This document shows, one piece after another, positions 7,768-10,897 of a stretch of 10,897 nt of DNA. Both the position numbers and the translations under genes were made by a program. Each line of letters opens with the position of its first letter. Positions within the stretch are counted from its first letter, which is position 1. Origin of the DNA: Acetobacteraceae bacterium (GTDB lineage Bacteria > Pseudomonadota > Alphaproteobacteria > Acetobacterales > Acetobacteraceae). The notes under the pieces were generated by a model. The model made no database searches and was not told the origin of the DNA. It saw only the letters and a program-made list of their open reading frames with translations. The stretch lies in assembly GCA_003133265.1 (NCBI GenBank), contig PKWQ01000034.1, positions 1 through 10,897 of the forward strand, read 5' to 3'.

Positions 7768-7844
7768 GACGATCCGATCTCCCTGTACTCGCTCGTCCTC
7801 TATGGGACCTTGTTTTCTTGGATCAGCGACGCCGTCTTGACACG

Positions 7845-7874
7845 ATACTATGCCCATTCCGGCCGTGGGGACAA
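7845..7874 (-). promoter_or_regulatory. Possible promoter before the His-rich protein gene
   Basis: On the minus strand TTGTCC (7874-7869) and TAGTAT (7850-7845) are 18 bases apart, each matching sigma-70 at 4/6 positions. They lie in the 146-base gap between the Rieske stop and the next start. If active, the His-rich gene could be transcribed apart from the Rieske gene. Weak evidence. Confidence 0.25.
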
Positions 7875-7913
7875 TGTGCTTACATACCCGTTCCGGACGT
7901 CACGGACGGACCC

Positions 7914-8327
7914 TCAGACGTCCACCACCACATAGTCGTCCTCGATCGCCACCTTCACGGTCTCGGCGACATAGGGGCCTTGCACCAGTTCGTCGCCGTG
8001 CGCCACTTCCACCGGGTAGGAACGAACCTTGATGCGCGCGGGCTCGCACCAGGATTGTCCAGTGCGGATGTCGAACTCCCAGCCGTGCCAGGGACAGCGG
8101 ATGAACTCGCCCTTGCGGCTGTAGGTGTATTTGCCCGGCTCCGTCGACTGCACCAGGCCGGCCTGAACACCGTCGCACAGGCTGCCGCCCTGATGCGGAC
8201 AGCGATTGAACAGGCCATAGAATACGCCATCGAGATTGAAGATCACGATCGGCCGGCCTCGGACGGTGACGAGTTTCTTGCTGCCCGGAGGGATCTCGCT
8301 TACCGGGGCGACGACGTGCTTGCTCAC
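7914..8327 (-). CDS. Rieske [2Fe-2S] ferredoxin-like protein
   Basis: A 137-residue soluble protein that is one Rieske domain. The ligand motifs are CPHQGGSLCDG (Cys43, His45) and CPWHGWEFD (Cys78, His81), a complete two-Cys two-His set for a 2Fe-2S cluster. About 32 residues separate the two boxes, longer than in many Rieske ferredoxins; the extra part is TEPGKYTYSRKGEF-like. No catalytic oxygenase domain and no membrane anchor are present, so it acts as an electron carrier. I start it at GTG 8327, giving VSKHVVAPVSEIPPG. A TTG at 8351 is also in frame, and neither has a good ribosome binding site. A TATAGT at 8374-8369 might be a -10 box. Its neighbour downstream on the same strand is the His-rich protein, a candidate partner. 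Upstream it diverges from the thioesterase gene. Confidence 0.9.
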   Translation of the reverse strand: MSKHVVAPVSEIPPGSKKLVTVRGRPIVIFNLDGVFYGLFNRCPHQGGSLCDGVQAGLVQSTEPGKYTYSRKGEFIRCPWHGWEFDIRTGQSWCEPARIKVRSYPVEVAHGDELVQGPYVAETVKVAIEDDYVVVDV

Positions 8328-8501
8328 TCGGTCGGGTCCGTTGTCTGGCAAAGGGCGTTTCCGGCAAAACTATACACGGCGATGGCGGCGTTACGATAGC
8401 CCTGGCGACGTGGTTGGCGATGATCGCGTCGGCCCGGGGCTTGCCGAAGCCACGGCGTTCCAGCATGGAGGATGCACCGCAAACCGAGACCAAGGTGTTC
8501 C

Positions 8502-8918
8502 ATGGACGAAGCCGCCGCCCGCATCGCATTCGAAGCCGCGCTGAAGACCCACGCGCCGGGGTTCGGAACCTTTTTCCTGTCCCGCCTGCTCGACCTCGGC
8601 ATCTCCTACGGCGGGGACACCTGCCTGGTGACGATGGACGTGAAGGACTTCATGTACAACCCGCAGGGCACGCTGCATGGCGGGCTGATCGGCGTGGTCT
8701 TGGATATCGCCATGGGCCATCTGCTGCAGAAGACGGTCGGCGTCGGCATGACGCTGGAGATGAAGACGCAATATCTGCGATCAGCCAAGGCCGGCATGGT
8801 CAGCGCGGAGGCACGCTTCCTGAAGAAGGGCCGCAGCATCAACTTCCTGGAAGCGCGCATGCGCGACGATCAGGGTAAGGACATGGCGTTCGCCACCTCC
8901 ACCTGGCAGCTACTGTAG
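8502..8918 (+). CDS. PaaI-type hotdog-fold acyl-CoA thioesterase
   Basis: A 138-residue single hotdog domain. The PaaI-family active-site segment NPQGTLHGGLIGVVLDIAMG spans 53-72, with the HGG turn at 59-61 and the likely catalytic Asp68. Proteins of this family hydrolyse acyl-CoA thioesters, often aromatic or misprocessed intermediates, releasing CoA in the cytoplasm. ATG 8502 is chosen because AAGGTG lies 4 bases upstream; an in-frame ATG at 8472 has GGAGG directly abutting it, which is too close. The gap to the divergent Rieske start is about 170 bases with no clear promoter boxes. It converges on the flavin monooxygenase gene with 29 bases between stops and no terminator. Its location suggests a CoA-recycling role for the region, but the substrate is unknown. 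Confidence 0.88.
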   Translation: MDEAAARIAFEAALKTHAPGFGTFFLSRLLDLGISYGGDTCLVTMDVKDFMYNPQGTLHGGLIGVVLDIAMGHLLQKTVGVGMTLEMKTQYLRSAKAGMVSAEARFLKKGRSINFLEARMRDDQGKDMAFATSTWQLL

Positions 8919-8925
8919 GGCGCGG

Positions 8926-8953
8926 CCCGCCTCAGCCCGCCCCCGCCTCAGCC
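8926..8953. repeat. 12-bp direct repeat at convergent gene ends
   Basis: CCCGCCTCAGCC occurs at 8926-8937 and again at 8942-8953. The second copy contains the stop codon (complement of 8948-8950) of the flavin monooxygenase. It looks like a small local duplication between two convergent genes; no function is evident. Confidence 0.5.
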
Positions 8954-10138
8954 AGCCAATGCCGGTTCCGCGACAGTGCCGCGCTGGAACGCCGGCATCA
9001 CCTCGGTGCCAAAACGCTCCAGCTGCTCCAGGGCAACCGACTTCGGCACGCCGATGGACAGGCTGACGGAGATGCGGTCGAGGCCCGGATAGCGCGTTTC
9101 CAGCGCCTTGATATACTCCACGATCTGTTCGGGCGTGCCGCACAGAACGCCACCGGCGGCGATTGCATCCTCGATCCTCGGCAGCTTGCCGCCCGGCGCG
9201 CGGACGGGATCGGCCATGATGTCGATCTGCTCTTCGGTCAGCGCCCGCACCAGCCGCAGCGGCCCGAACACCTTCATGTTTTCCTCGTAGTATTTTCCCG
9301 CTTCGCGAATGCCCTGCTCGCGGCTGTCGGCGATATAGAAGTGGAAGCCAAAGCTCAGACGCTCGCCCAGTTCCAGCTGCTGGCCAAGGCGCGCGTGCGC
9401 CTCTTGCCACCCCAGCACGACCTTGTGCATCGCCCCGCCCTCGGCCGAGCCACCGCCGACCACGCCCTGGATGCCATGCTTGGCCATGAAATCCAGCGCC
9501 CGCGGCGTGCCGCCCTGGATCGGCTGCCAGCACTCCACCGGGCGCCGCAACGGCCGGGGCACCAGGGTCAGTTCCTTCAGCGCGTAGCCGCGATAGGGCA
9601 CCTCCGGCGGCAGCGTGTAGTACTTGCCCTTGTGCGAAAACGATTCCTGGTTGAACGCCTTGAAGATGATATCGACCTGTTCCTCGAACAATTCGCGGTT
9701 GGCGACCTGATCGAGCAGCGGCGCGCCGAAGGTTTCAACCTCGCGGGTATGATAGCCGCGTCCCACGCCGAAGGTGACGCGCCCGCCGGTCAGGATGTCC
9801 GCCATGGCGAAATCCTCGGCCAGCCGCAGCGGATGCCACATCGGGGCGATGTTGAAGCCGCAGCCCAGTTTCAGCCGCTGCGTCACATGCGCCAGATGCA
9901 CCGCCATCATCAGGGTGTTGGGAATGCACTCGTACCCTTCGGGCTGAAAATGATGTTCGGCCACCCAGAACGTGTTGAAGCCCAGGCGGTCCATGAGCTG
10001 CGCCATCGCCTGCGCCTTGTCGAACGCCGTCGCCAGATGCTCGTTGGGAAACCGGCGCTGGTTCACCGGCGTGCCGCCATAGCCGATATTGTCCATATCG
10101 ACATGTCCGGCGAACAGGCTGTCGAACTTGGTAATCAT
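8948..10138 (-). CDS. LLM-class (luciferase-like) flavin-dependent monooxygenase
   Basis: A 396-residue bacterial-luciferase-family TIM-barrel protein. Marks include FNTFWVAEHHF (54-64), HPLRLAEDFAMADILTGGR (102-120) and VTFGVGRGYHTREVETFG (121-138), the usual substrate- and flavin-site segments. These enzymes use reduced FMN delivered by a separate reductase, plus oxygen, to oxidise aldehydes, alkanes, sulfur compounds or organic acids; some relatives are F420-dependent. No flavin reductase is visible in the window. The start ATG has AGGGAG 8 bases upstream and a plausible promoter about 40 bases upstream. It converges on the thioesterase gene. The sequence shows no secretion signal. The family is clear, the substrate unknown. 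Confidence 0.92.
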   Translation of the reverse strand: MITKFDSLFAGHVDMDNIGYGGTPVNQRRFPNEHLATAFDKAQAMAQLMDRLGFNTFWVAEHHFQPEGYECIPNTLMMAVHLAHVTQRLKLGCGFNIAPMWHPLRLAEDFAMADILTGGRVTFGVGRGYHTREVETFGAPLLDQVANRELFEEQVDIIFKAFNQESFSHKGKYYTLPPEVPYRGYALKELTLVPRPLRRPVECWQPIQGGTPRALDFMAKHGIQGVVGGGSAEGGAMHKVVLGWQEAHARLGQQLELGERLSFGFHFYIADSREQGIREAGKYYEENMKVFGPLRLVRALTEEQIDIMADPVRAPGGKLPRIEDAIAAGGVLCGTPEQIVEYIKALETRYPGLDRISVSLSIGVPKSVALEQLERFGTEVMPAFQRGTVAEPALAG

Positions 10139-10178
10139 GGGGTCGTCTCCCTGGGGTTATTGTTTGGTTTCTGCCCCC

Positions 10179-10206
10179 ATAGTAGTGCAGGATTCGCACT
10201 TGGTAA
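10179..10206 (-). promoter_or_regulatory. Possible promoter of the flavin monooxygenase with inverted repeat in spacer
   Basis: On the minus strand TTACCA (10206-10201) and TACTAT (10184-10179) are 16 bases apart, each with 4/6 matches to sigma-70 boxes. The predicted leader is about 34 bases. The inverted repeat AGTGC-N7-GCACT (10184-10200) fills the spacer and could be an operator. Confidence 0.35.
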
Positions 10207-10310
10207 TTCGGATCACCGAGCGCCCGGGAGTATCGCCAGGAGAAGAATCAGGGCAAGACCAAGCCGACGATGGCGCTAACATTCCAACCGGATCACTCCA
10301 GGAACGCCGG

Positions 10311-10436
10311 TCAACGCCATACGCGGCGCCCATATTCGTGCTGGCCATCATGTCCGGCGCCGTAAAAGGGCTCCGTCACACAGGCGGAGACCGCAAGCAA
10401 AGTACAGACGAGAACAAAAAGCAGTCGTAGTTTCAT
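10311..10436 (-). CDS. Small putative lipoprotein (41 residues)
   Basis: This short gene starts at ATG (complement of 10434-10436) with GGAG 6 bases upstream. Its N-terminus, MKLRLLFVLVCTLLAVSAC, is a compact type II signal peptide: two basic residues, a hydrophobic core and the lipobox AVSAC with the acylated Cys19. The mature part is only about 23 residues (Cys-Val-Thr-Glu-Pro onward, rich in Gly, His, Tyr and Arg) and ends at TGA 10311-10313. It should be anchored in the inner or outer membrane on the periplasmic side; residue 20 is not Asp, so outer-membrane sorting is possible. It is on the same strand as the OmpA-family gene, 152 bases after its stop, and may belong with it as an envelope gene. 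I do not recognise a family. A minimal entericidin-like lipoprotein is one comparison, based only on size and signal. Confidence 0.65.
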   Translation of the reverse strand: MKLRLLFVLVCTLLAVSACVTEPFYGAGHDGQHEYGRRVWR

Positions 10437-10517
10437 GATCGTCTCCACAAGTGAGTGACACGTCAATGTGCGAGATCGCGACGGTTTCGGTTATCGTCAG
10501 GCAAGTGGACGAAGCAC

Positions 10518-10550
10518 CCCGTCGCTGTCCGGTTCACGGGCGGCGACGGG
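10518..10550 (+). other. 14-bp hairpin downstream of the OmpA-family gene
   Basis: CCCGTCGCTGTCCG (10518-10531) and CGGGCGGCGACGGG (10537-10550) flank a 5-base loop. As plus-strand RNA all 14 positions pair, two as G-U. As minus-strand RNA those two become A-C mismatches. It lies 38 bases after the OmpA-family stop, where a terminator or 3'-end stabiliser would be expected, but no T-run follows on either strand. Confidence 0.45.
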
Positions 10551-10588
10551 ACGGTTCGTAGAACTCGGCTGCTTCTTCTGTCGCAGCG

Positions 10589-10897
10589 CTAATGGATGGC
10601 GATGTCGACGACCCGGTTCGACGCTGCCGCAACGTCATTGCCCGTTGGCACGCCCTTCCGGCTCTCGCCGGTCCAGCGCGTCTCTACCCGATCCGCCGCC
10701 ACGTTGCCGTTATAAATAAGCGCGTCGCGCACGGCGTCCGCGCGTCGATGCGACAAGCGCATGTTGTAATCCTTGCTGCCGACCGTGTCGGTCCTGCCGA
10801 TGATCGTCGCGACCGAGACAGGGTTTTTCTGCAGGGAAGCGATCACATCGTTGACGACCTTCTGTCCATTGGCGTCGATGACAAAGCTGTCGGTATC
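10589..10897 (-). CDS. OmpA-family protein, C-terminal peptidoglycan-binding domain (5' end outside window)
   Basis: The last 102 codons of a gene that enters from the right edge. They form most of an OmpA-like domain: the GRTDTVGSKDYNMRLSHRRA segment (visible residues 34-53) holds the Asp and Arg that in OmpA/Pal/MotB domains contact diaminopimelate of peptidoglycan. A final GESRKGVPTGND...SNRVVDIAIH segment (77-102) matches the family's G-x-P...NRRVxI ending, with Val in place of the second Arg. The protein would sit in the periplasm or outer membrane, noncovalently holding the cell wall. Whether the missing N-terminus is a beta barrel, lipoprotein signal or transmembrane helix cannot be seen. 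It stops at TAG (complement of 10589-10591). A hairpin and a small lipoprotein gene follow on the same strand. Confidence 0.88.
   Translation of the reverse strand, partial: DTDSFVIDANGQKVVNDVIASLQKNPVSVATIIGRTDTVGSKDYNMRLSHRRADAVRDALIYNGNVAADRVETRWTGESRKGVPTGNDVAAASNRVVDIAIH

Noticed and set aside
6625..7935. 436-codon plus-strand open frame
   Set aside because: Antisense shadow of the His-rich gene; no domain and no ribosome binding site.
9341..10279. 312-codon plus-strand open frame
   Set aside because: Mostly antisense to the flavin monooxygenase, with biased composition and no recognisable motif.
10157..10351. 64-codon minus-strand open frame
   Set aside because: No signal, domain or convincing ribosome binding site; it overlaps the 3' end of the better-supported lipoprotein gene in another frame.
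10089..10430. 113-codon plus-strand open frame across the intergenic region
   Set aside because: It overlaps the monooxygenase start, its likely promoter and the small lipoprotein gene on the other strand; composition is not protein-like.

Overview
This is a GC-rich, densely packed window that looks alphaproteobacterial. The protein styles (crotonase, CaiB/BaiF transferase, Rieske ferredoxin, OmpA) fit Rhodospirillales/Acetobacteraceae best, but that placement is an impression from sequence style and was not computed. Nine or ten genes in short divergent and convergent units form what looks like an accessory catabolic region for CoA-linked acids. No transcription factor, transporter, mobile element, tRNA, rRNA or CRISPR array is visible.

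Left end (1-1880, minus strand): an FAD/NAD(P)-binding iron-sulfur oxidoreductase overlaps the start of a 2-oxoacid:acceptor oxidoreductase alpha subunit, which runs out of the window. Together they look like a ferredoxin-type 2-oxoacid oxidoreductase with a dedicated flavin/Fe-S electron-transfer subunit. Divergent from them (2135-2914, plus) is a crotonase-fold protein that lacks both classical catalytic glutamates. It ends 6 bases from a convergent ketopantoate-reductase-like dehydrogenase (2921-3973, minus).

Middle (3974-6162): a divergent intergenic region carries a perfect 12-bp inverted repeat over a possible promoter. It drives a plus-strand operon of a class III CoA-transferase and a short-chain dehydrogenase, closed by a strong intrinsic terminator. 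CoA transfer, a hydratase-like fold, two dehydrogenases and a 2-oxoacid oxidoreductase could act on one organic acid via its CoA ester. The substrate cannot be read from the sequence.

Right half (6170-10897): a minus-strand pair consists of a Rieske ferredoxin and a His-rich protein of uncertain family (possibly questin-oxidase-like) that carries a one-base frameshift near its 3' end. This pair is the best candidate for an undescribed redox system. Next come a PaaI-type hotdog thioesterase (plus), a luciferase-like flavin monooxygenase (minus), a 41-residue lipoprotein gene easily missed by annotation, and the C-terminal part of an OmpA-family protein at the window edge. The last two belong to the cell envelope and probably mark the boundary of the catabolic region.
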